Below are positions 32,983-41,835 of a stretch of DNA of 49,499 nt, piece by piece. The notes below the pieces were generated by a model. The model had not been told where the DNA came from. It saw only the letters and a program-made list of their open reading frames with translations, and did not search any database. Position 1 is the first letter of the stretch. Every line of letters starts with the position of its first letter. The DNA comes from an uncultured Verrucomicrobia subdivision 3 bacterium (GTDB lineage: Bacteria > Verrucomicrobiota > Verrucomicrobiia > Limisphaerales > UBA11358): positions 1 through 49,499 of the forward strand of contig CAIJGS010000001.1 of assembly GCA_903820285.1 (NCBI GenBank). The letters run 5' to 3'. The translations under genes were made by a program, and so were the position numbers.

Positions 32983-33752
32983 ATCTTTCCCGCCGCCATC
33001 CGCGCCAGCGCGGTTTCACGCTGGTGGAAATCCTCGTGGCCCTGGCCATCCTGGGGATGATCGTCTCCGCGATTTACGCCACGTGGATTCTCATCCTCCG
33101 CTCCTCGGCCATGGCGCAGTTTGTGGCCGCCAGGGCCCAGCGCGAGCGCATCGCCGTCCGCACCGTGGAAGATGCCCTGATCTGCTCGCAGTCGTTCCAG
33201 GCCTCGATGAAGTATTACAGTTTCATTGTGATCAACGGCGAGGAACCGATCCTTAGCTTCACCGCGCGCGTCCCCGAGGTTTTTCCCCGCAACGGCAAAT
33301 TTGGCGACATCAATCTGCGCCGCCTGAACTTCACCCTGGAAGAAGGCACGGGCGAGGAGCATGGCAAAAACCTGGTGCTGCGCCAGAATCCCATCCTCAT
33401 GGACATGGACGAGGATGAGAAAAAATTTCCACTGGTGCTGGCGCACGGTGTCAAAACTTTTGGCGTGGATTGCTGGGACACCAACAAACTGGACTGGGTG
33501 GAGCAATGGGACAATACCAACGCCATCCCGCCCGTCGTCCGCATCCGGCTGCAACTGGATGGCGATGCCAATGCCGCCGATGCGACCGCACTGACCGTGG
33601 TGCGCCTGGTGGCGATGCCTTGTGAAATGATGCCGGCCAACATTCAGCAACCCAATGGCGGCGGCCCGGGCGGACCCGGAGGACCAGGCGGGCCAGGCGG
33701 GCCGGGCGGGCCGGGTGGTCTGCCGCCGCTGAACCCAGGACGAGGACGTTAA
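32979..33752 (+). CDS. gspJ: GspJ-like minor pseudopilin with Gly-Gly-Pro tail
   Basis: 257 aa, ATGA overlap with gspI. RGFTLVEILVALAILGMIVS is a standard prepilin start; GspJ-like features include QRERIAVRTVEDAL and a large globular domain. The last ~35 residues are a collagen-like GGP repeat (from about 227), encoded by 9-bp DNA repeats at 33658-33720, then a Pro/Arg-rich end. The tail is not part of normal GspJ and may be surface-exposed or a flexible linker. Confidence 0.82.
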   Translation: MNLSRRHPRQRGFTLVEILVALAILGMIVSAIYATWILILRSSAMAQFVAARAQRERIAVRTVEDALICSQSFQASMKYYSFIVINGEEPILSFTARVPEVFPRNGKFGDINLRRLNFTLEEGTGEEHGKNLVLRQNPILMDMDEDEKKFPLVLAHGVKTFGVDCWDTNKLDWVEQWDNTNAIPPVVRIRLQLDGDANAADATALTVVRLVAMPCEMMPANIQQPNGGGPGGPGGPGGPGGPGGPGGLPPLNPGRGR

Positions 33753-34838
33753 ATGAACATTTCCTCGCGCAAACCAACTGCCGCCTCTGCCGGTATCGCA
33801 CTCATCGTGGTGATGATCTCGGTGGCTGTGCTCTCCGTTTTGGCCGTGGGGCTGGCCCTGATGATGAAGACGGAGATCCGGCTGGCGCAGAATGCGGATT
33901 CCGAGGAACAGATTTACTGGCTCGGCCGTTCCGGCGTGGAGCTCGCCCGCTGGGTGCTGGCGCAGGAAGCTTCCATTCCCAATGAACCGTACGATTCGCT
34001 CAACCAGATTTGGGCCGGCGGCCCCGGCGGCATGGATGAAACCAACAGTCCGCTGAACGGCATTTCCCTGCAAGGCTATCAGGTGGGCGAGGGGACCGTC
34101 TCGCTCAAGATCATTGATTTGGAACGCAAGGTGAACATCAATTCCGCCGATCCCGTGTTGCTGCGCCAGGTCTTCACCGTCATGGGCGTGGATGCCAACG
34201 ACGTCTCCACTCTGGTGGATTCCATCGGCGACTGGATTGATCCCGATGATCTACCGCGCACCGCTGGCGCGGAAAGCGATTATTACCAAAGCCTATCGCC
34301 TAATGCCTACCTGGCCAAAAATGCGCCGCTGGATGATCTCTCGGAAATGCTCCAGATCAAAGGCGTGACGCCGGAAATGTATTGGGGGCCGGCCGCCGGC
34401 CAGCATACCGGCACAGGTGCCCATCAGAAGCTGGGTTTTGGCAATGCGCCCGGGCAGGAGCCGCAGTACGCTTTCGGCTTGGTCGATGTCTTCACGCCCT
34501 TTTCCGCCGGCCGCATCAACATTAACACCGCCGATGCCAACGTGCTTCAGATGATTCCCGGCGTGGATGAAAATACGGCCCAGGATATCATCAAGGCCCG
34601 GTCCGGCCCCGATGGCGTGGATGGCACGGCGGATGATACGCCGTTCCGCAGCCCCGGCGAACTGGCCAAGGTGGACCAGCAGCTCGCGCAGCAGGCCGGG
34701 CGGTTTTGCGATGTGCGCAGCCACACCTTTGAAGTTCACGTGACCGCCCATTACGGCAATGCCGAGCGCGAATTTATCGCCATCATCGTCCGCAATTCCA
34801 ACAAGGATGTGCGTGTAGTTGGGTTCCGCTGGAATTAG
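33753..34838 (+). CDS. gspK: GspK-like pseudopilin
   Basis: 361 aa, ATG directly after the gspJ stop. The N-terminus SAGIALIVVMISVAVLSVLA lacks Glu at +5, as is normal for GspK. The large globular part carries VNINSADPVLLRQVF and a second helix-hairpin-helix-like stretch RININTADANVLQMIPGVDE, both typical of GspK/SAM-like domains, plus acidic DWIDPDD that may bind calcium in the family. It would be the tip subunit of the pseudopilus. Last gene of the operon. Confidence 0.88.
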   Translation: MNISSRKPTAASAGIALIVVMISVAVLSVLAVGLALMMKTEIRLAQNADSEEQIYWLGRSGVELARWVLAQEASIPNEPYDSLNQIWAGGPGGMDETNSPLNGISLQGYQVGEGTVSLKIIDLERKVNINSADPVLLRQVFTVMGVDANDVSTLVDSIGDWIDPDDLPRTAGAESDYYQSLSPNAYLAKNAPLDDLSEMLQIKGVTPEMYWGPAAGQHTGTGAHQKLGFGNAPGQEPQYAFGLVDVFTPFSAGRININTADANVLQMIPGVDENTAQDIIKARSGPDGVDGTADDTPFRSPGELAKVDQQLAQQAGRFCDVRSHTFEVHVTAHYGNAEREFIAIIVRNSNKDVRVVGFRWN

Positions 34839-35318
34839 GGCGTGGCCGGCAAATCTTCACAGAGGGCTTTGAAGCTTGTCTGGAAAATTTCCACGAATAT
34901 GGTTTTCGGATTTAGCGCGACTGTGGTTTTTGGGGATAAGGACGGAGGCTTTGAATGGTAGTATAACGCTCGCCCTCACCTGTAACCTCTCCACCGGGAG
35001 AGGATTTCACCTTGGCCCATTTTCTGAATATTTGTCCACCGGTTTGACCAATCCAGCGGCTTGATTCACGACCTGCGTGGCAACTTTTTCTCCCTCTCCA
35101 CGGGGGAGAGTGCCGGGGTGAGGGCGAGCGTTTTCACATACTTTTCCGGTTCGCCAATTCCTCAGACAATCACTGTCCTACAATTGGCTGTTTAAGCCTC
35201 ACGCATGCAACTTTAAAAAGATGCAGGCAATAACAGGATCTGTGCCGGCCAAAGCGATTATTAAGTTTTTATGCCCCGCCGGCGGCGCAGGCCGCCGCTA
35301 CATTTGCAGAAGCTTGCG
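34839..35318. other. Gene-free stretch after gspK
   Basis: 480 bases between convergent genes. It contains the third family-1 repeat (34965-35132) and a small GC-rich hairpin (GCCGGCGGCGCAGGCCGCCG, 35278-35297). No terminator with a T run was seen after gspK. No credible gene. Confidence 0.55.
34965..35132 (-). repeat. Interspersed palindromic repeat, family 1, copy 3 (inverted)
   Basis: Starts AACGCTCGCCCTCACC and ends GGGGTGAGGGCGAGCGTT. Its reverse complement carries the same GTTGCC, GAATCAAGCCGCTGGATTGG core in the same order and spacing as copies 1 and 2. Confidence 0.85.
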
Positions 35319-35768
35319 TCAACGGTTGCCACCCTTGTTCATCAACTGCTGCTTGAAATCGGCGAGTTGCTTGTCGTAGAAATCCACGGCTTTATTCGTG
35401 GTGGTCACGGAGGAATTGTAATTCACGAGCGTCACCATGGTGCTGTAGGTGGCGGTGTCGTGCAGCGGGATCACGGCGCGGATGCCGCCCTGCGGTCCGA
35501 GGCGGGAGTAGCAGTCGTTCTCGTGGATCTGTTTCACGACCTCGACGCGGAAGCCAAGCTTGGCGAGAAACATCTGGTAGGAATTGGTGGTGATGAGCGC
35601 GGCATTCATCAGGCCGCTGTCAATCAGCAGGCGGCCGATGACGGCTTTCAGGGCGCTGAATTCGGGGCGGGCCAGCACGCGATCAAACCGCTGCGCCTCG
35701 GTTTCGGCCGCGACAGGCGGCGGAGCAATCGGGGCGGCAACGGGGGCGGCGGCGGATTTGGTGGTCAT
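35319..35768 (-). CDS. Hypothetical protein, about 149 aa
   Basis: From ATG 35768 (an in-frame ATG at 35813 would add 15 residues). The first ~22 residues are Ala/Pro-rich and not a good signal peptide. The rest is a compact alpha/beta domain (RFDRVLARPEFSALKAVIGRLLIDSGLMNAALITT; YQMFLAKLGFRVEVVKQI) ending basic. I do not recognise a family. Downstream neighbours are repeats and convergent gspK; upstream is a family-2 repeat. Confidence 0.65.
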   Translation of the reverse strand: MTTKSAAAPVAAPIAPPPVAAETEAQRFDRVLARPEFSALKAVIGRLLIDSGLMNAALITTNSYQMFLAKLGFRVEVVKQIHENDCYSRLGPQGGIRAVIPLHDTATYSTMVTLVNYNSSVTTTNKAVDFYDKQLADFKQQLMNKGGNR

Positions 35769-36114
35769 AAAAATATTCGGCAAACGGAAAATGGGCGTGA
35801 CTCGACTGCCCATTATGGCTGATAAGCGGGGGGAAGTCCATGAATGCTTTTGGGCTGCGCGTTGCCTCGGGCGGATCTTGAGATGTGTCCCGTTGCCTCC
35901 GACGGCTGCAAGCCCGCAAGGTTATCGCCCTGGCGGGAGCGAGTCCGCGAGCGGAGGCCTGGGCAAATGCCATTAAAATGTTCTCCGGCCTGTCGGGCCG
36001 GCACTGCGTCGATGCGTGCCAATGTGTCGGCCTTACCGGCCGGGAGCTACGTTGTGACGCCTATCCCAGGGCTTGCGCTTCGCGCTGCACCCTGGGCTAT
36101 AACCTTGCGGGCTT
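35769..36114. other. Gene-free stretch with the family-2 repeat
   Basis: 346 bases between the hypothetical protein and the last Wzz gene; 35904-36121 is the repeat. The ~130 bases before it show no recognised feature, though they must contain the promoter of the hypothetical gene. Confidence 0.5.
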
Positions 36115-36121
36115 TCAGCCC
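35904..36121 (+). repeat. Interspersed palindromic repeat, family 2, copy 2, with terminal inverted repeats
   Basis: The left end GGCTGCAAGCCCGCAAGG... is inverted at the right end (...CCTTGCGGGCTTTCAGCC), about 24 of 27 bases paired. The right two-thirds match copy 1 at 11928-12042. The right end overlaps the 3' end of the Wzz gene on the minus strand and supplies its TGA. Confidence 0.8.
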
Positions 36122-37071
36122 ATGGCATTTTCCTGCCGCCGGGCGAGCCACACGGCCACGCCGCCGGACAGGGTGCCGAGCACAGTGGCCATTGCCAGGG
36201 TGAGCGCGAGGCACAGCGGTTTGTTGGGACGGACGGGATAATTGCCGGGCTCGGCAAAATCAGTCAATACCACCTCGGGGTTCCTGGGTATAGGTAAGTC
36301 AGTCTTTTCATACTCAATTTTATCCTTCAGCAGTTGGTGCAATTCCTGACGTTTCTCCAATTTATGTTTTTCGTTCAGGTAAGACTTGGCATTAGCAATG
36401 GCTTGGTCAGGATCCTTTACTGTGTCTGATGAAGCGGATCCAATATGATACTGCTGTTCAAGCGAAACCAAGTTGCTTCGAAGGGTGAGGATTTCCTGTT
36501 CCTCCTCATTGTATAGCCGCTGCAAGGCGTCTATCGCCTTTTGGATTTGAGCCGGTTGCTGTTTCTTGCTGTAATTAAGGTAGGAACGAGCAATGGCGTT
36601 GGCAATCTGTGCTGCCTCATTTCGATCATCACTGTAGGCGGTTATAGCTACCAGCCTGGTATTCGCAATTACCGCCAGTTGAATGCGTTTCTCTAAAATT
36701 ATGAAAGCCTGATTTGCTGTCAGCGTCTGCCCACCGTAATAGCGTTGCCCCCATTTCACATTCAGATTGAGCTCGACGACTACGTTGCTCAATACGGCCT
36801 CGGACTGCATTGCCTCAAACGTTGTTTGGATCAAATAGGGATCAAAGGTGTACGGGGAATTGGTCATCAAACCTGATCCCAATCCTATGTCGTCCGGCTG
36901 GTCATGCATGATTTTCACCCGCGCCGTACTCGCATACATTTCCGGCATGACGAAGGTAATGGCCGTGCCGGTGATCATAACGGTCACAAATACCGCCGCA
37001 AAGACCCGCCAGAACACACCGCGCAGGTGGGGCGATGACCCAGCGACTTTATTGGCAGGATTGGTATTCAC
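36115..37071 (-). CDS. Wzz-type polysaccharide chain-length protein, third in operon
   Basis: 318 aa. Two membrane helices frame the protein: about 21-45 (VFWRVFAAVFVTVMITGTAI) followed by the family MYASTARVKI, and about 286-310 (CLALTLAMATVLGTLSGGVA). The central periplasmic part is coiled-coil (YNEEEQEILTLRSNLVSLEQ). PVRPNKPL before the second helix is the usual Wzz proline-rich segment. There is no kinase domain. Wzz proteins set the length of exported polysaccharides. It overlaps the preceding gene by ATGA. Its last residue and stop lie in a family-2 repeat, so the original C-terminus may have been trimmed. Confidence 0.85.
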   Translation of the reverse strand: MNTNPANKVAGSSPHLRGVFWRVFAAVFVTVMITGTAITFVMPEMYASTARVKIMHDQPDDIGLGSGLMTNSPYTFDPYLIQTTFEAMQSEAVLSNVVVELNLNVKWGQRYYGGQTLTANQAFIILEKRIQLAVIANTRLVAITAYSDDRNEAAQIANAIARSYLNYSKKQQPAQIQKAIDALQRLYNEEEQEILTLRSNLVSLEQQYHIGSASSDTVKDPDQAIANAKSYLNEKHKLEKRQELHQLLKDKIEYEKTDLPIPRNPEVVLTDFAEPGNYPVRPNKPLCLALTLAMATVLGTLSGGVAVWLARRQENAMG

Positions 37072-37931
37072 GGATTTGAATTTGTTAAGGCCGTTGGCTT
37101 GGGCTGCAAACGGCGCGAACGCGAAGAAATCAGGACAGCCAGTGTGCCTGTGAGCGTTCCCAGCACCGCCCCGATCACGGCGCTCAGGAAAATATTCACC
37201 GGTTTGTTCGGCTTGAACGGAGCTTTGCCGGGTTCGGCGGTATCACAGATACTTACCCGCCCGTAAGGAATGCGCAAATCTACTTTGGCATTTTCTATTT
37301 TTTGGAATAGCAGTTTGTGCGTGGCCTCCAGTTGGTCAAGTTTATCTGGGGGCATTTGAGCCCGGTCGGCTTGAAGGGTTTTTTCCTCTTCTAGATAGGT
37401 CGCGGCCAAGACTCCGATTTGCTTTTTTCTCAGTTCTTTGTCCAAGTCCGCGCAATAGTCGCGATAGGATTCAGCCACGGCATTGGCGATTTGCGCCGCT
37501 TCGTATTTATCATCACTGTACACGGTAATGCGCAACAACGTACTGTGAAGAATTGGCATCAGGCTAATTCGGCCCATCAGTAATTGTCGCGTTTTGTCCA
37601 TATTAAGCGTTTGCCCAGCAAAATATTTTTTACCCCATTGCACGTTCAAATTTAGTCGGCTGATGACATTGCTCAACACCAATTCGGACTGTATAACTGC
37701 GAAGGTGGTTCGAATGAAAGAAGGGTCATAGTACGATGGCCCAACAGCTCCCATTTCGTCGCCTTGTTGCACTTTGATGAGGGCTGTACTCGCATACATT
37801 TCCGGCAGGATAAACGTAATGGCCGTGCCGATGACCATGACGATCAGGAATACCGCCGCAAAGACCCGCCAGAACACCCCGCGCAGGTTGGACGATGACG
37901 CCGTAACCTTGATGGCAGGATTGGCATTCAT
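37068..37931 (-). CDS. Wzz-type polysaccharide chain-length protein, second in operon
   Basis: 287 aa. Same layout as its neighbours: VFWRVFAAVFLIVMVIGTAI helix, MYASTALIKV, the repeated YSDDKYEAAQIANAVAESYR segment, coiled coil and a C-terminal helix (NIFLSAVIGAVLGTLTGTLA). The first ~35 residues are almost identical to those of the third gene, showing recent tandem duplication. It starts 14 bases after the fusion Wzz gene and overlaps the next by four. Confidence 0.88.
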   Translation of the reverse strand: MNANPAIKVTASSSNLRGVFWRVFAAVFLIVMVIGTAITFILPEMYASTALIKVQQGDEMGAVGPSYYDPSFIRTTFAVIQSELVLSNVISRLNLNVQWGKKYFAGQTLNMDKTRQLLMGRISLMPILHSTLLRITVYSDDKYEAAQIANAVAESYRDYCADLDKELRKKQIGVLAATYLEEEKTLQADRAQMPPDKLDQLEATHKLLFQKIENAKVDLRIPYGRVSICDTAEPGKAPFKPNKPVNIFLSAVIGAVLGTLTGTLAVLISSRSRRLQPKPTALTNSNP

Positions 37932-37945
37932 AGGTTTGAATTCAG

Positions 37946-39070
37946 TCAGACCGCCGGCTTTGGCCGTGAACGGCGCAGCAAGGAGGTGCCCAAAACGGCG
38001 AGCGTACCGGCAATGGTTCCCAGCACGGCCCCGAAGATGGCACCCAATACAATATTCAACGGCTTGTTCGGTTTTACGGGGGCACGGCCGGGTTCGGCGG
38101 TGTCGACGATCTGGACCAATTGCCCATGCGGCAGGCGTGTTTCCAGTTTGGCAGCTTCCAATTTGGCAAAGAGCAGTTTGTGCATATCCTGCAGTTGGGC
38201 GAGTTTATCCGCGTCCGGTTGGGTGCGGGCGGCTTGGATTTCGGTTTCCTCCTGCTGATAGGCATCGGACAAGACTTCAACACTTTTCTCTCTCATTCCC
38301 GTCGCCCGGGCTTCGCGGTAATCGCGATAGGATTCCGCGATGGCATTGGCGATGTGCGCCGCCTCGTTTTTATCGTCACTATAAACGGTGATGGAAATCA
38401 GCTTGGTGTTGCGGACCGGCATCAGGTTGATACGACCCTTTAAGATTCCCAAAGTTTCGGTCGACTTCAGGATTTCGCCATTAAAATATTTTTTACCCCA
38501 TTCGACGTTCAGGTTCAGGCGGCTGATGACATTGTTCAGCACCAGCTCGGACTGGATGACTTCAAATTCGGTTTGAATGAAGTAAGGGTCGTAGTCCGTG
38601 GGTGCGCTGACCACGTTGGTTCCCCGGGCCGGAATGTTGTCGGAAATATCGCGCTCTACCTTGACCCGCGCCGTGCTGGCATAGGATTCCGGCAAAATAA
38701 AAGTAATGGCGGTGGCCAGCAGGACGGTCGCCAGAAACACAATCATAAAGACCGTCCCAAAGGTGACGACGGTGGCGGTGGAGTTGATCCGAAACAGATC
38801 GGCCAGTTTGCTCATAATGGTTTTCCGGGGGTTGAGGTTGGAGAGACGTTCCCAAAGGGAGGTGTTGATGACATCCGGCAGGACCCGCAGCCAGAGTTTG
38901 GCGAGACCAAAGGTTTTGGATTCGGTCCAGGCATCCCGGCATTGATCACGAAAGACTTGGGCCATGTCTTCACCATACTCGTTACGATGCGATCGCGGGT
39001 ACGCCAGCAGCAGCCGCCGAAAGGTGCTTTCCGAAAGGGCGATGGCCCGGGATGGTGGGGGGCGAACCAT
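37946..39070 (-). CDS. Wzz-type protein with an N-terminal permease-prefix-like domain
   Basis: 374 aa. Residues ~12-75 (FRRLLLAYPRSHRNEYGEDM, then AQVFRDQCRDAW and KLWLRVLPDVINTSLWERL) resemble the small prefix domain that precedes MacB/FtsX-type permeases in Acidobacteria and relatives, genes usually paired with PadR regulators. From ~95 the chain is a normal Wzz protein: helix (FGTVFMIVFLATVLLATAIT), SYASTARVKV, YSDDKNEAAHIANAIAESYR, a C-terminal helix near 343-365. The fusion is seen directly; the match of the prefix to permease families is from memory. The gene begins four bases after the PadR stop, so regulator and Wzz are co-transcribed. ATG 39070 is the only start giving the whole prefix. 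Confidence 0.85.
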   Translation of the reverse strand: MVRPPPSRAIALSESTFRRLLLAYPRSHRNEYGEDMAQVFRDQCRDAWTESKTFGLAKLWLRVLPDVINTSLWERLSNLNPRKTIMSKLADLFRINSTATVVTFGTVFMIVFLATVLLATAITFILPESYASTARVKVERDISDNIPARGTNVVSAPTDYDPYFIQTEFEVIQSELVLNNVISRLNLNVEWGKKYFNGEILKSTETLGILKGRINLMPVRNTKLISITVYSDDKNEAAHIANAIAESYRDYREARATGMREKSVEVLSDAYQQEETEIQAARTQPDADKLAQLQDMHKLLFAKLEAAKLETRLPHGQLVQIVDTAEPGRAPVKPNKPLNIVLGAIFGAVLGTIAGTLAVLGTSLLRRSRPKPAV

Positions 39071-39074
39071 GGCG

Positions 39075-39443
39075 TCAGGCGGGACGGGGTTTGCCGAGCA
39101 ACCGTTTGCCTTGGGCGACGGCTACGATGCCGGCGTAGCGCTGCGCCTCGGCCCGCACGACTTTTTCGCCCAAGCCGGTCAGCCGGTAATAGCGGCGGCG
39201 TTCATCGTCCAGCGCCGGGTCCGGCCGGGCATCGGATTCCTCGATCAGCTGCGCCTCCAGCAGGCGCTTGATGGTGCCGTACAGTGTGCCGGGGCCCATC
39301 TTGATCTGGCCGTCCGTGCTGGCCGCCACCTCCTGCATGATGCCGTAACCATGGCGCTCGCCATCCGCCAGCGCGAGCAGCAAATGGAACACCGCCGGGG
39401 TGAGCGGCAGAAAACTTTCGGGATCAATGGGAGTCTTTACCAT
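39075..39443 (-). CDS. PadR-family transcriptional regulator
   Basis: 122 aa from ATG 39443; an in-frame start at 39497 is less plausible. LTPAVFHLLLALADGERHGYGIMQEV, GPGTLYGTIKRLLEAQLIEE and RRRYYRLTGLGEKV form the PadR winged helix. PadR proteins are ligand- or signal-responsive repressors, often autoregulating. It is the first gene of the Wzz operon (39443 to 36115) and probably controls it. No operator palindrome was obvious upstream. Confidence 0.9.
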   Translation of the reverse strand: MVKTPIDPESFLPLTPAVFHLLLALADGERHGYGIMQEVAASTDGQIKMGPGTLYGTIKRLLEAQLIEESDARPDPALDDERRRYYRLTGLGEKVVRAEAQRYAGIVAVAQGKRLLGKPRPA

Positions 39444-39548
39444 TTTGATGGATGTATCAGTTGCGGATATAGTGAGGCAAAACCGGCGGAGTGTCAAATG
39501 GAATTTTAAATCGGGGGTTTATGGGGGCAAGATGCCCGCCGCCACAAT

Positions 39549-40457
39549 TCAGGTGCCAGGCGGATTGCCCTTGCCCTTGAAGAACCTTTTGAATAGACCG
39601 ACCAGTGCCAGCACGCCGAGGACGATAAACTTTTTCGCGGCAATCAGGCCAACCAGCAGGATCTTGAAAAAGCCCGCCTTGGCCGCCAGCACCAGGCCGC
39701 CGGCCACGAGGGCGGCGATGCCATACTTCGCCACCTTGTCCACCTTGGGATCAAAGTCGGCGTAGCGGTTGCCATCGTTGAAATTCACCATGCCCAGGAT
39801 TTGCGGCACCTGTTGTTGAATTTCATCCAGCTGATTTATCGACGCGATGGCATTCAATTCCAGCACGCCCCGGCGACCGAGCATGCGGATGCTGTAATTG
39901 AGTGTGTCCTGTTCCTCGCCCTCGAATTTCAGGTCCTTGGCCCAGTAGAGTTTGTGGGTGCCTGCATCATAATGCGGCGGGGCGGCCCAGCCTACGAGTG
40001 TGAAGGCGGGATAACCATGGGCCTTGCGGTTTTCATTATTGTCGCCGATCGCCTTTTGCAACTGTTTGAGCATGTCGTCGTAATTGATTTTGGCGGCTTC
40101 ATCATCCTTTACGTAGCCATCCTCGCTGTATTCAATGGTTACGACCCAGTGATTGGAGCTGATCGGCGTCATGCCGGCGGGAATGAGCAGGCCGAGCGGT
40201 TTTTCGACCGAGGGCGGGTTGCCCCACAATTTGACGAGCACGGTTTCCGCGTCATCGGAATTGAGAAAATTAAATTCCTTGGGCACCGTCAGCTTGGCGA
40301 GTCCGCCGCGCAGATCAATTTCACCCGACTGATATTTCAGGCCTTTCAACAGCTTGATGAGTTCCTCGGGGGAAGGCTCATTCGTCTGGGCCTGCAGGGG
40401 CAGAGCGAGTGCCAGCACGGTGGCGAGCAGCAACAGGGAGTGTTTCAAAAAATTCAT
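39549..40457 (-). CDS. DUF2167 membrane protein
   Basis: 302 aa: signal peptide (residues 1-23, LPLQAQ), periplasmic domain, then two C-terminal helices (about 240-258 and 262-285). FNDGNRYADFDPKVDKVAKYGIAALVAGG is the DUF2167 signature, and GDLRGGLAKLTVPKEF-type sequence near 45-65 is also typical. Function unknown. It ends in a basic KRFFKGKGN tail. Confidence 0.88.
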   Translation of the reverse strand: MNFLKHSLLLLATVLALALPLQAQTNEPSPEELIKLLKGLKYQSGEIDLRGGLAKLTVPKEFNFLNSDDAETVLVKLWGNPPSVEKPLGLLIPAGMTPISSNHWVVTIEYSEDGYVKDDEAAKINYDDMLKQLQKAIGDNNENRKAHGYPAFTLVGWAAPPHYDAGTHKLYWAKDLKFEGEEQDTLNYSIRMLGRRGVLELNAIASINQLDEIQQQVPQILGMVNFNDGNRYADFDPKVDKVAKYGIAALVAGGLVLAAKAGFFKILLVGLIAAKKFIVLGVLALVGLFKRFFKGKGNPPGT

Positions 40458-40617
40458 TTGGATACAGGTTGATTGCCGCCAGCCATTGACCGCAACGGCA
40501 ACAGGTTAATCCAAGAATCAAACCGTTTTAAAGCAAAGATATGAGATAAACGGATAAATCTGCCACGCCGCCGCCATCCGCTTTGCCATCTTCCACCTTC
40601 CCTCCGCAATCTTCACT

Positions 40618-41835
40618 TTATGACTTATCCGCGTCCACGCTGCGGATGGCCTCGGCCATGCTGGCCAGATGCTTTTCCAAGGTGAACCGATTGAGAAACA
40701 ACTGGCGCAAATCGCCGCCCAGATCGAGGGTGGCCAGCTGGATCAGTGAGGCTGCCACCTGCTCCGGGGCTTTGGGATCCACCAGTCCGGGATAGCCGGG
40801 TGGCAGCATTTCGGGAATGGAACGCCAGCGGCTCGTGATGATGGGCAGGCCGAAAGCCATGGCTTCGATCAGATTTCCGGGCTGGTTTTCCGCCAGGTAA
40901 TACGTGGGAAAACAAAAGAGATCCGCTTCGAACAGGGCGCGCTGTTTCCGTTCCGTGGGCACGAAACCGAGGCGCTCAATCAGCCCGTGGCCATTCCGCT
41001 GCTGGATGAACTGTTGCAGCTCGGTTTCTTCTTCCGCCGAGGCTTTGCCGCCGATGATGGTCAGCCGGAAGCGCAGGGGCAAGCCGTCCGCCGCCACTTT
41101 TTCGTTAGCCAGTGCCACGCCGGCCACGGCCTCGAACACCCCTTTTTCCCGGGTGCAGAGCGCCAGAAAAAGTACGTTCACCGTTTCGGCGCCGGGCAGC
41201 GGCGAGGGGCGGCCGGCCAGGATTTCCCGACGGGCAGCGCAGCGCCGGCTGCGGGCGGCGATCAAGGCTTCGGCTTCCTGGGCACACGGATCCGGCACCC
41301 CGATTTTGACGATGGTGATTTTCTTTGCCGTCAGCTTTTCCGCATCCCGGCGGTTGAAATCGGACAGCACAATGCTCAATTCCACATCCCGCAAAATCCC
41401 GTAAGTGATTTTCCGGGTCAGATGGCTGTTGCTGTTTTCGAGCCATTTCCCCAGACCGGCCGCGTGCCAGTGCAAAATGGTGGTTTTGAAAAACGGCCGG
41501 CAGAGCATCAGCCCGATCCAGTCGCGGTAGAGCGCCACTGTCTTGCCCGGAGCGGGAACATAATACATGTTTTTGACCCCGTAACGGAACCGGCACCAGA
41601 TGGCCTGGAGGCAATACCAGAAAATCAGCAGGATTTTGCCGCCTTGAAATTCACCGATGTCTTCCAACCCGGAGGAAAACCGCGCATCCACATGATAACA
41701 TTGAATGCCCAGCGGATGATTCCGGGGAGATCCGGGGACACGACAATCGCCGCCAAACCCATCCAGCATGAGCTTGACCATATAGCTCTGCCCGTGGTGC
41801 GGCGGTGGAACATGTGCAAAGACAAGGAGTTTCAT
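40618..41835 (-). CDS. Family-4 glycosyltransferase
   Basis: 405 aa from ATG 41835 (MKLLVFAHVPPPHHGQS); a TTG at 41871 is unsupported. GT-B architecture: the N-domain starts with HVPPPHHGQS (acceptor side), the C-domain carries VLFLALCTREKGV and the donor-binding LIEAMAFGLPIITSRWRSIPEML. Retaining GT4 enzymes transfer sugars from nucleotide or lipid donors in polysaccharide synthesis. It is divergent from the WecG-exosortase genes across a 330-base intergenic region and fits the exopolysaccharide locus. Sugar and linkage are unknown. Confidence 0.88.
   Translation of the reverse strand: MKLLVFAHVPPPHHGQSYMVKLMLDGFGGDCRVPGSPRNHPLGIQCYHVDARFSSGLEDIGEFQGGKILLIFWYCLQAIWCRFRYGVKNMYYVPAPGKTVALYRDWIGLMLCRPFFKTTILHWHAAGLGKWLENSNSHLTRKITYGILRDVELSIVLSDFNRRDAEKLTAKKITIVKIGVPDPCAQEAEALIAARSRRCAARREILAGRPSPLPGAETVNVLFLALCTREKGVFEAVAGVALANEKVAADGLPLRFRLTIIGGKASAEEETELQQFIQQRNGHGLIERLGFVPTERKQRALFEADLFCFPTYYLAENQPGNLIEAMAFGLPIITSRWRSIPEMLPPGYPGLVDPKAPEQVAASLIQLATLDLGGDLRQLFLNRFTLEKHLASMAEAIRSVDADKS

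Noticed and set aside
34876-35064. 62-codon plus-strand open frame after gspK
   Set aside because: It reads through the family-1 repeat.
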